Shown here in pieces: positions 22,595 to 31,027 of a DNA stretch of 64,000 nt. The translations under genes and the position numbers were made by a program. Where the stretch lies: the NCBI GenBank assembly GCA_046350095.1, contig JAXMBA010000007.1, positions 124,001 through 188,000 on the forward strand. The letters are read 5' to 3'. The notes below the pieces were generated by a model that made no database searches, was not told where the DNA came from, and was given only the letters and a program-made list of their open reading frames with translations. Numbering within the stretch: position 1 is the first letter of the stretch; every line of letters begins with the position of its first letter. Source of the DNA: Urbifossiella sp046350095 (lineage in GTDB: Bacteria > Planctomycetota > Planctomycetia > Gemmatales > Gemmataceae).

Positions 22595-23092
22595 ATGACG
22601 CTCCTGAGCCGCAAAGCGGACTACGCCCTCCTGATTCTGTCGTACCTGCACGGAAAGCCGGTCGGCGGCAACGCTCGCAGCATCGCCGAGACGTTCAACC
22701 TGAGCCGGCCGTTCGTGGCGAACATTCTCAAAGAACTGTGTCAGAAAGGCTTTGTGACGAGCCACCGCGGCGTGAAGGGTGGCTACTCCCTGGCCCGACC
22801 GGCGGACACGATCAGCCTCGCCGAGTTGCTCGAAACGGTCGAAGACGGCTTCCGCCTGACCGCCTGCAACCCCTCGCACCACCGGGAAGCCGAGGCCTGT
22901 TCCCTGACCGATGTTTGCACGATCCACGGCCCGATGGCCGAGGTCCACCGCCGGCTCGTCGGCGTCCTCCGCGGGGTGACGCTGGCCGAACTGTTCGACC
23001 CGGCGACGCCGAAGCCGACCGCATACCCCGCGCTGCCGGTGCTGTCCGGCGGCTGCTGCGGTAGCAGCCGGCCGCTCGGTTCGCCGGCCTGA
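22595..23092 (+). CDS. Rrf2-family iron-sulfur-type transcriptional regulator (IscR-like)
   Basis: The 165-residue protein has the Rrf2 winged helix (LLSRKADYALLILSYLH, SIAETFNLSRPFVANILKEL, GFVTSHRGVKGGYSLARP). It then has three cysteines at 91, 102 and 108, followed by His111. This is a cluster-binding region like those of IscR and NsrR, although the C-x10-C-x5-C spacing is wider than in E. coli IscR (C-x5-C-x5-C). It heads the isc gene group, which favours an IscR role. The C-terminal tail is Gly/Ser/Cys-rich (GGCCGSS). A strong Shine-Dalgarno sets the start. Confidence 0.85.
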   Translation: MTLLSRKADYALLILSYLHGKPVGGNARSIAETFNLSRPFVANILKELCQKGFVTSHRGVKGGYSLARPADTISLAELLETVEDGFRLTACNPSHHREAEACSLTDVCTIHGPMAEVHRRLVGVLRGVTLAELFDPATPKPTAYPALPVLSGGCCGSSRPLGSPA

Positions 23093-23113
23093 ATCACCCA
23101 AAGGATGCGACCG

Positions 23114-24331
23114 ATGTCGAGCCTCCCGATCTACATGGACAACAACTCGACGACGCGGTGCGACCCGCGCGTGGTCGAGGCCATGCTGCCCTACTTCACC
23201 GAGAAGTACGGCAACGCCGCCAGCCGCAGCCACGCCTACGGCTGGGAGGCCGAGAGCGCCGTCGAGGAGAGCCGCGACCAGATCGCGAGCATCCTCGGCG
23301 CCAGCCCGAAGGAAGTGATCTTCACCAGCGGCGCGACGGAGAGCAACAACCTGGCGATCAAGGGCGTCGCCGCGATGTACAAGAAGAAGGGGAACCACAT
23401 CGTCACGCAGGCGACCGAGCACAAGGCCGTGCTGGACACCTGCAAGCGGCTCGAGCGCGACGGCTTCCAGGTGACGTACCTCCCCGTGGACAAGTACGGC
23501 CAGGTCCACGCCGAGCAGGTGAAGGAGGCCCTGACCGATAAGACCATCCTCGTGTCGGTCATGGCCGCGAACAACGAGATCGGCACGGTCCAGCCCATCG
23601 GCGCCATCGGCAAGGTGTGCAAGGAACGCGGCGTGCTGTTCCACACCGACGCGGTGCAGGCCGTCGGCAAGATCCCGCTGGACGTCGAGGCGATGGGGAT
23701 CGACCTGCTGAGCCTGACGGCCCACAAGATTTACGGGCCGAAGGGGATCGGGGCGCTGTACGTCCGCAAGAAGGACCCGCGCGTGCGGCTGGAGCCGCAG
23801 ATCGACGGCGGGGGCCACGAGCGCGGGATGCGCTCCGGGACGCTGCCGGTGCCGCTGATCGTCGGCCTCGGCACGGCCTGCGACCTCGCCCGCCGCGAGA
23901 TGCCCGAGGAGACGGCCCGCACGTTCGCGCTGCGGGAACGGCTCCGCAAGGGGATCATGGACGTGCTCCCCGAGAGCTACTTGAATGGCCACCCCACCGA
24001 GCGGCTGCCGGGGAATGCGAACATCAGCTTCGCCTACGTCGAGGGCGAGGGGCTGATGATGGGGATCAAGGACGTGGCCGTGTCGAGCGGCTCGGCCTGC
24101 ACGAGCGCGAGCCTGGAGCCGAGCTACGTCCTGCGGGCGCTGGGCGTCGGCGACGAGCTGGCGCACAGCAGCATCCGCTTCGGCCTGGGCCGGTTCAACA
24201 CCGAGGCCGAAGTCGATTTCGTGGTGAACCTGGTGACCCGCGAGGTGAACCGGCTCCGCGAGATGTCGCCACTGTTCGAGCTCGTCCAGCAGGGCGTGGA
24301 CCTCAAGACGATCGAGTGGGCGGCCCACTAA
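23114..24331 (+). CDS. iscS: Cysteine desulfurase
   Basis: This 405-residue PLP enzyme provides sulfur for iron-sulfur clusters. It has YMDNNSTTRCDPRVVEAML at the N-terminus, SGATESNNLAIKG, TEHKAVLD, HTDAVQAVGK, the PLP lysine in SLTAHKIYGPKG (Lys205), and the active cysteine loop SSGSACTSASLEPSYV (Cys329). The start at 23114 is preferred over ATG 23105 because AAAGGA lies at a suitable distance. The long catalytic loop makes it IscS/NifS-like and not SufS-like. Confidence 0.95.
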   Translation: MSSLPIYMDNNSTTRCDPRVVEAMLPYFTEKYGNAASRSHAYGWEAESAVEESRDQIASILGASPKEVIFTSGATESNNLAIKGVAAMYKKKGNHIVTQATEHKAVLDTCKRLERDGFQVTYLPVDKYGQVHAEQVKEALTDKTILVSVMAANNEIGTVQPIGAIGKVCKERGVLFHTDAVQAVGKIPLDVEAMGIDLLSLTAHKIYGPKGIGALYVRKKDPRVRLEPQIDGGGHERGMRSGTLPVPLIVGLGTACDLARREMPEETARTFALRERLRKGIMDVLPESYLNGHPTERLPGNANISFAYVEGEGLMMGIKDVAVSSGSACTSASLEPSYVLRALGVGDELAHSSIRFGLGRFNTEAEVDFVVNLVTREVNRLREMSPLFELVQQGVDLKTIEWAAH

Positions 24332-24387
24332 ATTCATACCCGACCCCGGGGACCGCGGTCCCGGGTTACCCGAGCAGGAGACGCACG

Positions 24388-24804
24388 ATGCCGTACAGCG
24401 ACAAGGTGCTCGAGCACTACAACAACCCGCGGAACGTCGGCAGCTTCGACGCCAAGGACGAGACGGTCGGCACCGGCCTCGTCGGCGCGCCGGAGTGCGG
24501 CGACGTGATGAAGCTGCAGATCAAGGTGAACCCGGCGACCGGCGTGATCGAGGACGCGAAGTTCAAGACGTTCGGGTGCGGGTCGGCCATCGCCTCCAGC
24601 TCCCTCGCCACCGAGTGGCTCAAGGGGAAGACGGTGGACCAGGCGCTCGACATCAAGAACACGCAGATCGTCGAGGAGCTGGCCCTGCCGCCGGTGAAGG
24701 TCCACTGCTCGGTCCTGGCCGAGGACGCGATCAAGGCGGCGATCCAGAACTACCAGCAGAAGCAGGACGCCGTCGAGGCCCGCGAGCCGGCGGCCGTCGG
24801 CTGA
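24388..24804 (+). CDS. iscU: Iron-sulfur cluster scaffold protein
   Basis: This 138-residue IscU starts MPYSDKVLEHYNNPRNVGSFD. The three cluster ligands and the key aspartate are present: Cys37 and Asp39 in PECGD, Cys64 in FGCGSAIASSS, and Cys107 in KVHCSVLAEDAIKAA. The LPPVKVHC motif recognised by HscA is nearly canonical. The C-terminus is slightly extended (residues 125-138). It is 56 nt downstream of iscS, with an AGGAG-type site ahead of the start. Confidence 0.95.
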   Translation: MPYSDKVLEHYNNPRNVGSFDAKDETVGTGLVGAPECGDVMKLQIKVNPATGVIEDAKFKTFGCGSAIASSSLATEWLKGKTVDQALDIKNTQIVEELALPPVKVHCSVLAEDAIKAAIQNYQQKQDAVEAREPAAVG

Positions 24805-24830
24805 CCCGAAAGGCGAACCGCCCCCGGCGG

Positions 24831-24836
24831 TACAAT
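24831..24836 (+). promoter_or_regulatory. -10-like box TACAAT before iscA
   Basis: TACAAT lies 40 nt before ATG 24877 in the iscU-iscA gap and could start an additional transcript for iscA-hscB. An AAAGGGA site precedes the start codon. No clear -35 was seen. Confidence 0.35.
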
Positions 24837-24876
24837 GCTCTAACCCGAAGAACCATTCCTCGAAAGGGACACACTC

Positions 24877-25287
24877 ATGGCGACCGCGACGGAAACGATC
24901 GGCCTCGGCCGGACCAGCAGCCCGACCCCGGTGGCGGCCCCGCTGACGGTGACGGAGAAGGCGGCGGCGGAGGTGAAGCGCCACATCGCCGACGTGGCCG
25001 CCGGCGGCGCGTCGGAGGCCGACTCGAAGCTGTACCTGCGGGTGCGGGTGCAGGGCGGCGGGTGCAGCGGCTTCCAGAACAAGCTCGACCTGGACCCGAA
25101 GTACGACGAGAAGACGGACCACAAGTTCGAGTTCCACGGCGTCGAGGTGGTGGTGGACAAGCGGTCGATGCTGTACCTGGACGGGGCGGTCGTGGACTTC
25201 CACGACGACCTGAACAAGCGCGGCTTCACCGTGAACAACCCGAGCGCCAAGAGCACCTGCGGGTGCGGCAGCTCGTACTCCATGTAA
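24877..25287 (+). CDS. iscA: HesB/IscA-family iron-sulfur assembly protein
   Basis: The 136-residue A-type carrier has the three conserved cysteines: one in GGGCSGF and two in STCGCGSSYSM at the C-terminus. The N-terminal 25 residues (Thr/Pro/Ala-rich) extend beyond typical IscA. A-type proteins pass clusters or iron to target enzymes. The gene lies 72 nt after iscU and 12 nt before hscB. Confidence 0.92.
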   Translation: MATATETIGLGRTSSPTPVAAPLTVTEKAAAEVKRHIADVAAGGASEADSKLYLRVRVQGGGCSGFQNKLDLDPKYDEKTDHKFEFHGVEVVVDKRSMLYLDGAVVDFHDDLNKRGFTVNNPSAKSTCGCGSSYSM

Positions 25288-25299
25288 CCGGTCCCGAGC

Positions 25300-25785
25300 A
25301 TGGACCACTTCGCCCGCCTCGGCATGCCGAGGCGGTTTCTTGTTGACGCGGCCGCGCTGGAGCGGGCGTACCTGTCGCACTCGCGGGCGGTCCACCCGGA
25401 CTACCACGCGGCCGGGGCGGCGGGCGACCTGGCCGCGAGCACCGAGCTGTCGGCCGCGGTGAACGAGGCGTACAACACACTACGCGACCCGTTCACCCGC
25501 GCCGACTACCTCCTCGGCCTGATCGGCGGCCCGCCGGCCAGCCTGGAGAAGGGCGTCGAGCCGGCGTTCCTGACGGAAGTGATGGAACTGCGCGAGCGGG
25601 CCGAGGACGCGAGCCAGCACGCCGCCGTGCGGGCCGAGATCGAGGACCGATCGGCCGCGCTGATGAAGCAGGTGGCGGACGGCTTCGAAGTAGCCGACGA
25701 CGCGGCGAGGCTGGTGGCGATTCGCCGTTCGCTGAACGCCCTGAAGACGCTCCGCAGCCTGGCGCGGACGCTGCCCGAAGACTGA
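25300..25785 (+). CDS. hscB: Co-chaperone HscB
   Basis: The 161-residue protein has an N-terminal J domain with the HPD motif (His32-Pro33-Asp34 in SRAVHPDYH) and MPRRFLVD before it. The C-terminal three-helix HscB oligomerisation domain (PFTRADYLLGL through LKTLRSLARTL) binds IscU. HscB brings IscU to HscA and stimulates its ATPase. Position between iscA and hscA matches the standard isc order. Confidence 0.92.
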   Translation: MDHFARLGMPRRFLVDAAALERAYLSHSRAVHPDYHAAGAAGDLAASTELSAAVNEAYNTLRDPFTRADYLLGLIGGPPASLEKGVEPAFLTEVMELRERAEDASQHAAVRAEIEDRSAALMKQVADGFEVADDAARLVAIRRSLNALKTLRSLARTLPED

Positions 25786-25789
25786 CCTT

Positions 25790-25861
25790 GGACGCTTAGC
25801 TCAGCGGTAGAGCACTCCCCTTACACGGGAGTGGTCACAGGTTCGAATCCTGTAGCGTCCA
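25790..25861 (+). tRNA. tRNA-Val (anticodon TAC)
   Basis: A complete cloverleaf can be drawn: acceptor GGACGCT with AGCGTCC, D arm GCTC-GAGC, anticodon stem CTCCC-GGGAG with loop CTTACAC (anticodon TAC), variable TGGTC, and T arm ACAGG-TTCGAAT-CCTGT. The discriminator is A at 25861 and CCA is not encoded. It sits in the gap between hscB and hscA on the same strand, starting 4 nt after the hscB stop. Confidence 0.97.
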
Positions 25862-25885
25862 CTCCGCACCCGTGAAGCACCTCGC

Positions 25886-27715
25886 ATGACCACACCGGCC
25901 GTCGTCGGCATCGACCTCGGGACCACGTTCAGCCTCGCCGCCGCGGTCGTGGACGGGACGCCCACCGTCCTCCGTGACGCGGCCGGGAACGCCCTCATCC
26001 CCAGCGCCATCAGCTTCCACCCGGACGGCACCGTCCTCGTCGGCACGGCCGCGCGCGACCGAGCGCTGTCCGACCCCCAGCACACCATCTTCAGCGTCAA
26101 GCGGCTGATGGGCCGCACCCTCGCCGAACTCGAACGGGAGCTCAAGCTGATCCCGCACCAGATCGTCGAGCGCGAGGCCGACGGCGGGCGGAAGGTGCTC
26201 CGAGTCGATGTTGCGGGGCACGAGCACACGCCGGAAGAACTGTCGGCAATGATCTTGAGGGAAGTCCGTAAGCGCGCCGGCAACCCCACGAAGGCGGTCA
26301 TTACCGTCCCGGCGTACTTCGACGACGCCCAGCGCCAGGCGACCCGCGACGCCGGCCGAATCGCCGGGCTGGACGTGCTGCGGATCGTCAACGAGCCGAC
26401 CGCCGCGGCGCTGGCCTACGGGCTGGACCGTAATGGGGCTGGCACCGTCGCCGTGTACGACCTCGGGGGCGGCACCTTCGACTGCTCGATCCTCACGCTC
26501 GCCGACGGCGTCTTCAAGGTGCTTGCCACGAACGGCGACACCTACCTCGGCGGCGACGACTTCGACCGCGAGCTGATGGCGCTCGCCGCGCGCGAGATGG
26601 GCGTGAACCTCGACGAGCGCGACCCCGAGCTGTTGCAGCACCTCCGCGACGCCGCCGAGCGCTGCAAGATCGCCCTGAGTAGCAGCGAGTCTGCGCGGCT
26701 ATCGGTGCGGGCGCCCGGCCGGCCTGCGTTCGAGCGGGCCGTGTCGCGGGCCGAGTTCGAGGCACTGATCGCCCCGCACATCGACCGCAGCCTCGCCCGC
26801 TGCAAGGCCGCTCTCAAGGACGCCGGCCTCGCCGCGGCCCAGGTGCAAGAAGTCGTGATGGTCGGCGGCTCGACGCGCATCCCGTACGTGCGGCGCCGCG
26901 TCGGCGAGTTCTTCGGCCGCACCCCGCACACCGACCTGAACCCCGACGAGGTCGTCGCCCTCGGGGCCGCGGTGCAGGCCGACATCCTCGCCGGCGGCCG
27001 CCGCGACGTGCTGCTACTCGACGTGGTGCCCCTGTCGCTCGGCGTCGAGACGCTCGGCGGCGTCGTGGACAAGCTCGTACACCGGAATACCACCGTACCG
27101 TGCCGCGCGACCACCCGCTACACCACCGCCGCCGACGGGCAGACCGCCATCCTCCTGAACATCTACCAGGGCGAGCGCGAACTCACCCGCGACTGCCGTT
27201 GCCTCGGCACGTTCAAGCTCGCCGGCATCCCGCCGATGCCGGCGCAGTTCGCTCAGGTGGACGTGACGTTCCTCGTGGACCAGAACGGCCTCCTCACGGT
27301 GGCGGCGAAGGAACTCCGCAGCGGCGTCGCGGCCGAGGTGACGGTACAGCCGGCGCACGGGCTGTCGCCCGCGGAGGTGGAGCAGCTGGTCACGGAAAGT
27401 ATCGAGAACGCCGCGGACGACTTCACCGCCCGCCGGCTGATCGAGTTGAGGAACAAGGCCGCGGGCGACCAGCGGCACACCGAGAAAGCCCTCGCCCGGG
27501 CCGGCGGCCGACTCACCGCCGAGCAGCGGGCCGCGATCGACACCGCTGGTGTGGAGTTGAGGAATGCCGCGGCCGGGAACGATCTCCCGGCGTTGCAACG
27601 GGCGATCGACCGGTTCGCGGCCGCGACCAACCCGCTGGCACAGATCGTGATGAACGAGGTGCTACAGCAGGCGGTCGGCGGCCGGACCGAGGTCGAGCTG
27701 GGCCGGGGCGTTTAG
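25886..27715 (+). CDS. hscA: Hsp70-family chaperone, HscA by context
   Basis: The 609-residue Hsp70 has the full nucleotide-binding signature set: GIDLGTTFSLAAAV, VITVPAYFDDAQRQATRDAG, VYDLGGGTFDCSIL and VMVGGSTRIPYVRRRV. A linker, VPLSLGVETLGG, and a substrate-binding domain follow, with a short lid ending in GGRTEVELGRGV. DnaK's long glycine-rich/EEVD tail is absent. Together with the hscB neighbour this points to HscA, the IscU-dedicated Hsp70, and not DnaK. The tRNA lies 24 nt upstream. Its stop overlaps the convergent protease stop by 3 nt. Confidence 0.85.
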   Translation: MTTPAVVGIDLGTTFSLAAAVVDGTPTVLRDAAGNALIPSAISFHPDGTVLVGTAARDRALSDPQHTIFSVKRLMGRTLAELERELKLIPHQIVEREADGGRKVLRVDVAGHEHTPEELSAMILREVRKRAGNPTKAVITVPAYFDDAQRQATRDAGRIAGLDVLRIVNEPTAAALAYGLDRNGAGTVAVYDLGGGTFDCSILTLADGVFKVLATNGDTYLGGDDFDRELMALAAREMGVNLDERDPELLQHLRDAAERCKIALSSSESARLSVRAPGRPAFERAVSRAEFEALIAPHIDRSLARCKAALKDAGLAAAQVQEVVMVGGSTRIPYVRRRVGEFFGRTPHTDLNPDEVVALGAAVQADILAGGRRDVLLLDVVPLSLGVETLGGVVDKLVHRNTTVPCRATTRYTTAADGQTAILLNIYQGERELTRDCRCLGTFKLAGIPPMPAQFAQVDVTFLVDQNGLLTVAAKELRSGVAAEVTVQPAHGLSPAEVEQLVTESIENAADDFTARRLIELRNKAAGDQRHTEKALARAGGRLTAEQRAAIDTAGVELRNAAAGNDLPALQRAIDRFAAATNPLAQIVMNEVLQQAVGGRTEVELGRGV

Positions 27716-29136
27716 GGCGAGCCGGCGAGGTGGCCGTCGCGGAGCTTGCCGTCGCGGGCCAGGAAGAATTTCAGCGGCAGGAACGTCGCGTAGTCGCGGT
27801 GCGTCAGCACGAACGCCACGTCGTCCACCCGCAGCGTCTCCCACGTGTGCAAGCCCACCAGGATGTCCCCGCGCTGAATGCCCGCCGACCCGGCGGCCCC
27901 GCCCGGCACGACCTCGGTCACCAGCAGCCCGCCGCGGAGTTGGGGGTTGGCCTTTGCCACGGCGTCGGCGCCCACCGGGTTCAGCTTCACCCCGAGCCGC
28001 CGCCACGCCACGTCGGCCGGGTTCGAGGCCGCCTTCATCGCCGACTCCAGCGCCAGCTCTAGCGGCTCGACGGCGGCCCCGCCGCGCGTTACGCGGACGG
28101 CCAGCTTGCCGGCCGGCTTGTCGAGCAGGCCGCGCTCCAGGTCAATGGCACTCAGTACCGGCACGTCGTCCACGCGGTCGATCACGTCGCCGGCCTTGAA
28201 GCCGGCCGCTGCCGCCGCCGAGCCGGCCTCCACCGATTCGACCGCAACGCTCCGCCGAACCGGCCCCTCCGTGGCGTCGCGGATCACTTCGCTGCGAACA
28301 CTCAGCCCGTGCCGCACGCCCCCGCGGCGGAGAGCCATCATGTTCGCGGCGCGTCCCACGACGTAGTCGATCGGCAGAGCAAAGCCGATGTTTTGGGCGC
28401 CGGCACGGATCGCGACGTTCACGCCGACCAGCTCGCCGAGCACGTTCAGGAGCGGGCCGCCGCTGTTGCCGGGGTTGATGGGGGCGCTCGTCTGGATCAG
28501 ATTCTTGTAGCCGGTGTCCTTGTTCAGCGACACGTCGCGGCCCTTGAACGACACGCGGCCCTGCGTCACCGTGTGCTCGTACCCGAAGGCGTTGCCGATG
28601 GCGATGACCGGCTCGCCGACCATCAGGTCGGTGGACGTGCCCGGCGACATCACCGGCAGCGGCCGGGCCGGGTCGATCTTCACCAGCGCCAGGTCGGCCT
28701 CCTTGTCGGTGCCGACCACCCGCGCCGGGTAGCCGCTGCCGTCGTGCAGCCGCACACGCAGGGCGGACACGTCGTCGATGACGTGGAAGTTGGTGAGGAT
28801 GTAGCCGCGCGGGTCGAGCACGATGCCGGTGCCCATGCCGTTGACCTGCTGCGGCCGCACGGGGGTGCGGCTGAACGGGTCGTCGCCCGGGGTGTTGACC
28901 GTCCGCTCGGAGTGGATGTTGACGACGGACGCCTTCACCCGGTCGTACACGTCCACGACCTCGTCGCGCCGCTTGCCGGGGGTGAGGCTGCGGACCGACG
29001 CGGTAACGACCTCCTGCGGCTCCGCCGACGCCACGGGGGTTGAACTGGGGGCGGCAACGGCGAACCCGAACCCGGCGGCGAGGCCGGCCCCGAGAAACAG
29101 CCGGCGGACGAAGCGCGTGGCCATCGGCGAACGCAT
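27712..29136 (-). CDS. HtrA/DegP-like S1C serine protease with PDZ domains
   Basis: The 474-residue protein starts at ATG 29136 with a signal or Tat-like leader (MATRFVRRLFLGAGLAAGFGF). The trypsin-like catalytic triad is intact: His118 in TNFHVIDD, Asp148 in ADLALVKID, and Ser225 in NPGNSGGPLL. Two PDZ domains follow, at about 275-355 and 370-470. It should act in periplasmic protein quality control. ATG 29124 is an alternative start. It converges on hscA with overlapping stops (27712-27715). Confidence 0.9.
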   Translation of the reverse strand: MRSPMATRFVRRLFLGAGLAAGFGFAVAAPSSTPVASAEPQEVVTASVRSLTPGKRRDEVVDVYDRVKASVVNIHSERTVNTPGDDPFSRTPVRPQQVNGMGTGIVLDPRGYILTNFHVIDDVSALRVRLHDGSGYPARVVGTDKEADLALVKIDPARPLPVMSPGTSTDLMVGEPVIAIGNAFGYEHTVTQGRVSFKGRDVSLNKDTGYKNLIQTSAPINPGNSGGPLLNVLGELVGVNVAIRAGAQNIGFALPIDYVVGRAANMMALRRGGVRHGLSVRSEVIRDATEGPVRRSVAVESVEAGSAAAAAGFKAGDVIDRVDDVPVLSAIDLERGLLDKPAGKLAVRVTRGGAAVEPLELALESAMKAASNPADVAWRRLGVKLNPVGADAVAKANPQLRGGLLVTEVVPGGAAGSAGIQRGDILVGLHTWETLRVDDVAFVLTHRDYATFLPLKFFLARDGKLRDGHLAGSP

Positions 29137-29433
29137 GGTGACCCCGGAGCTGCCGGGCCGGACGTGCCATCCCGCGGGGGCGGCCGTCCGTGCCGTCGGT
29201 GGACGGGGAAACGATCGGCCCTTCGGCGGCGCCCGCTGCATCGCGGCAAGCGGTGGAATGCCCGGGAATTCCGGGCCGGGGCGCGGCTGCGACGGCGGTG
29301 CGGGGTGGGGCCGGGCCCGCGGGTTCGGCCGGTCCGTGCGGCGGTGCGGGTCGGTCCGGTTGTCCGGCAGCCGCGTCGGCCGTACGGTGTGCGAGTGGGC
29401 CGCACGACCCGCACGACCGGCACGGAGCGAACG

Positions 29434-29757
29434 ATGGCGCGGGTGGACCGAATCCGGGCACTGCTGGCCGAGACGCCCGACGACCCGGAGCTGCACTACG
29501 CCCTGGCGATGGAGCACTCCAGCGCCGGCGACGACGCTGGGTGTGTGAACGTGCTGCGGGCGATGATCGAGACGTTCGCCGCTTCGCCGTTCATCCCGGC
29601 GTACCTGCAGGCGGGTCAGGCACTGGCCCGGCTCGACCGCACGGACGAGGCGGCGGCCGTGCTGCGCGACGGGATCGCGGCGGCGGAGCGGCTGGGAACG
29701 GCGGACGCCATGCACGCCCGAGGGGAGATGCTGGGCCTGCTCGCGACGGTGGAATAG
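29434..29757 (+). CDS. Small TPR-like protein
   Basis: This 107-residue protein (MARVDRIRALLAETPDDPELHYALAME) has two to three helix-turn-helix repeats of TPR type: DPELHYALAMEHSSAGD, PAYLQAGQALARLDRTDEA, and LRDGIAAAERLGTADAMHARG. No signal peptide is seen, so it is probably cytoplasmic. Similar small tetratricopeptide proteins serve as adaptors. No partner is indicated. The 297 bp before it (29137-29433) holds no gene I can support. Confidence 0.65.
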   Translation: MARVDRIRALLAETPDDPELHYALAMEHSSAGDDAGCVNVLRAMIETFAASPFIPAYLQAGQALARLDRTDEAAAVLRDGIAAAERLGTADAMHARGEMLGLLATVE

Positions 29758-29761
29758 CACC

Positions 29762-30106
29762 TCACGTGGCACCCGGCCGCACCCACGCGAAGAGCCCCAC
29801 GCGGTACCCGTCCGGGTCGCGGACGAACGCCTCACGGTAGCCCTCGGGGCTGTCCACGGCCGGGCCGTCGGGCCGTAGCCCCTGTACCGCCGCGTCCACG
29901 TCCGCGACCTCGAAGTGCAGCGTCACACCGCCCCGGTTCGGCGTGCCCGGCTTCAGCGCGAGCCGCCCGCCGCGCCCGTCCTGGAGGAGCACGAACCCTG
30001 TGGACGCATCGACCGTCTCGACCTTCATCCCGAGTGTGGCCTCGTACCACGTGCGGGACGCGGCGGGGTCGGCGACGGCGAGTTCGACCATGAACAGGGT
30101 TGGCAT
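29762..30106 (-). CDS. VOC (glyoxalase/bleomycin-resistance) family protein
   Basis: The 114-residue protein begins at ATG 30106 (MPTLFMVELAVADPAASRTWYEATLGM). It shows the two beta-alpha-beta-beta-beta modules of the VOC fold, with VTLHFEVADVDAAV and EGYREAFVRDPDGYRVGLF. The final module carries the usual metal-site region. It could be a small-molecule lyase, dioxygenase or antibiotic-binding protein. TATCTT on the minus strand (30113-30118) ends 7 nt before the ATG and may drive a leaderless transcript. Confidence 0.8.
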   Translation of the reverse strand: MPTLFMVELAVADPAASRTWYEATLGMKVETVDASTGFVLLQDGRGGRLALKPGTPNRGGVTLHFEVADVDAAVQGLRPDGPAVDSPEGYREAFVRDPDGYRVGLFAWVRPGAT

Positions 30107-30197
30107 CCCGTCAAGATAGCGGCCGGGGGAAACTGGGCTGGCACGGCCGCAGTGCTTGGGGTAAACCGGGCCGCCCGCGGTGCCCGGAAGGAAGCCC

Positions 30198-31019
30198 ATG
30201 CCGCCGCTGATTCACCCCTCCGCCGTGGTGTCGCCGGACGCCCGCCTCGCCCCAGACGTGCGCGTCGGCCCGCTGGCAGTGATCGACGGCCCGGTCGAGT
30301 TGGGCCCCGGCTGCGTGGTCGCCGCCCAGGCCCGTCTCACCGGCCCGCTGCTGGCCGGCCCCAACAACACGTTCGACACCGGCTGTGTGATCGGCGGCGC
30401 CCCGCAGCACACGGCCTACGCCGGCGAGCCGACCCGCGTCGTGATCGGCGCCGGCAACACGTTCCGCGAACACGTCACCGTTCACCGCGGCATGCCGACC
30501 GGCGCCGGCCCGGGGACGGGCGTGACGACCATCGGCGACGGCAACCTGTTCATGGCCGGCGCCCACGTCGCGCACGACTGCGTGGTCGGCAACCACGGCA
30601 TCTACGCGAATTCGGCCCTGCTCGGCGGCCACGTGACGACCGGCGACCGCGTCTTCCTCAGCGGCAACTCGGCCGTCCACCAGTTCTGCCGCGTCGGCCG
30701 TCTGGCCCTGCTCAGCGGGTCGTCGGCGAGCAGCAAGGACATCCCGCCGTTCTGGGTCATCCAGGACGTGAACCACGTCTGCGGCGTGAACGTGATCGGG
30801 ATGCGCCGCGCGGGCGTGTCGAACGCCGAGATCAACGCCGTCCGTCGCGTCTTCCGGTCGATCTACGTCGAGCGGCTCCTGATCCCGGTGGCGATGCTTC
30901 GTGCCGAGGCCCAGTTCGGGGCGCTCCCCGCGGTGCGGGAACTGATCGATTTCGTGAGGGACTCGAAGCGGGGGGTGACCGGGCCGTCCGGGTTCCGCCC
31001 GGACGGCGAAGCCGCGTAG
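30198..31019 (+). CDS. lpxA: Acyl-ACP--UDP-N-acetylglucosamine O-acyltransferase
   Basis: This 273-residue left-handed beta-helix enzyme starts at ATG 30198 after GGAAGGAAG. Hexapeptide repeats fill residues 5-190. The LpxA-specific sections are present: GGAPQHTAYAGEPTRVVIG, FREHVTVHRG, the catalytic histidine in AHVAHDCVVGN, NSAVHQFCRVGR, and GVNVIGMRRAGVS. It acylates UDP-GlcNAc, the first step of lipid A synthesis, in the cytoplasm. It leads a run of tightly spaced surface-glycan genes. The next gene starts 8 nt later. Confidence 0.92.
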   Translation: MPPLIHPSAVVSPDARLAPDVRVGPLAVIDGPVELGPGCVVAAQARLTGPLLAGPNNTFDTGCVIGGAPQHTAYAGEPTRVVIGAGNTFREHVTVHRGMPTGAGPGTGVTTIGDGNLFMAGAHVAHDCVVGNHGIYANSALLGGHVTTGDRVFLSGNSAVHQFCRVGRLALLSGSSASSKDIPPFWVIQDVNHVCGVNVIGMRRAGVSNAEINAVRRVFRSIYVERLLIPVAMLRAEAQFGALPAVRELIDFVRDSKRGVTGPSGFRPDGEAA

Positions 31020-31027
31020 GGGCACCG

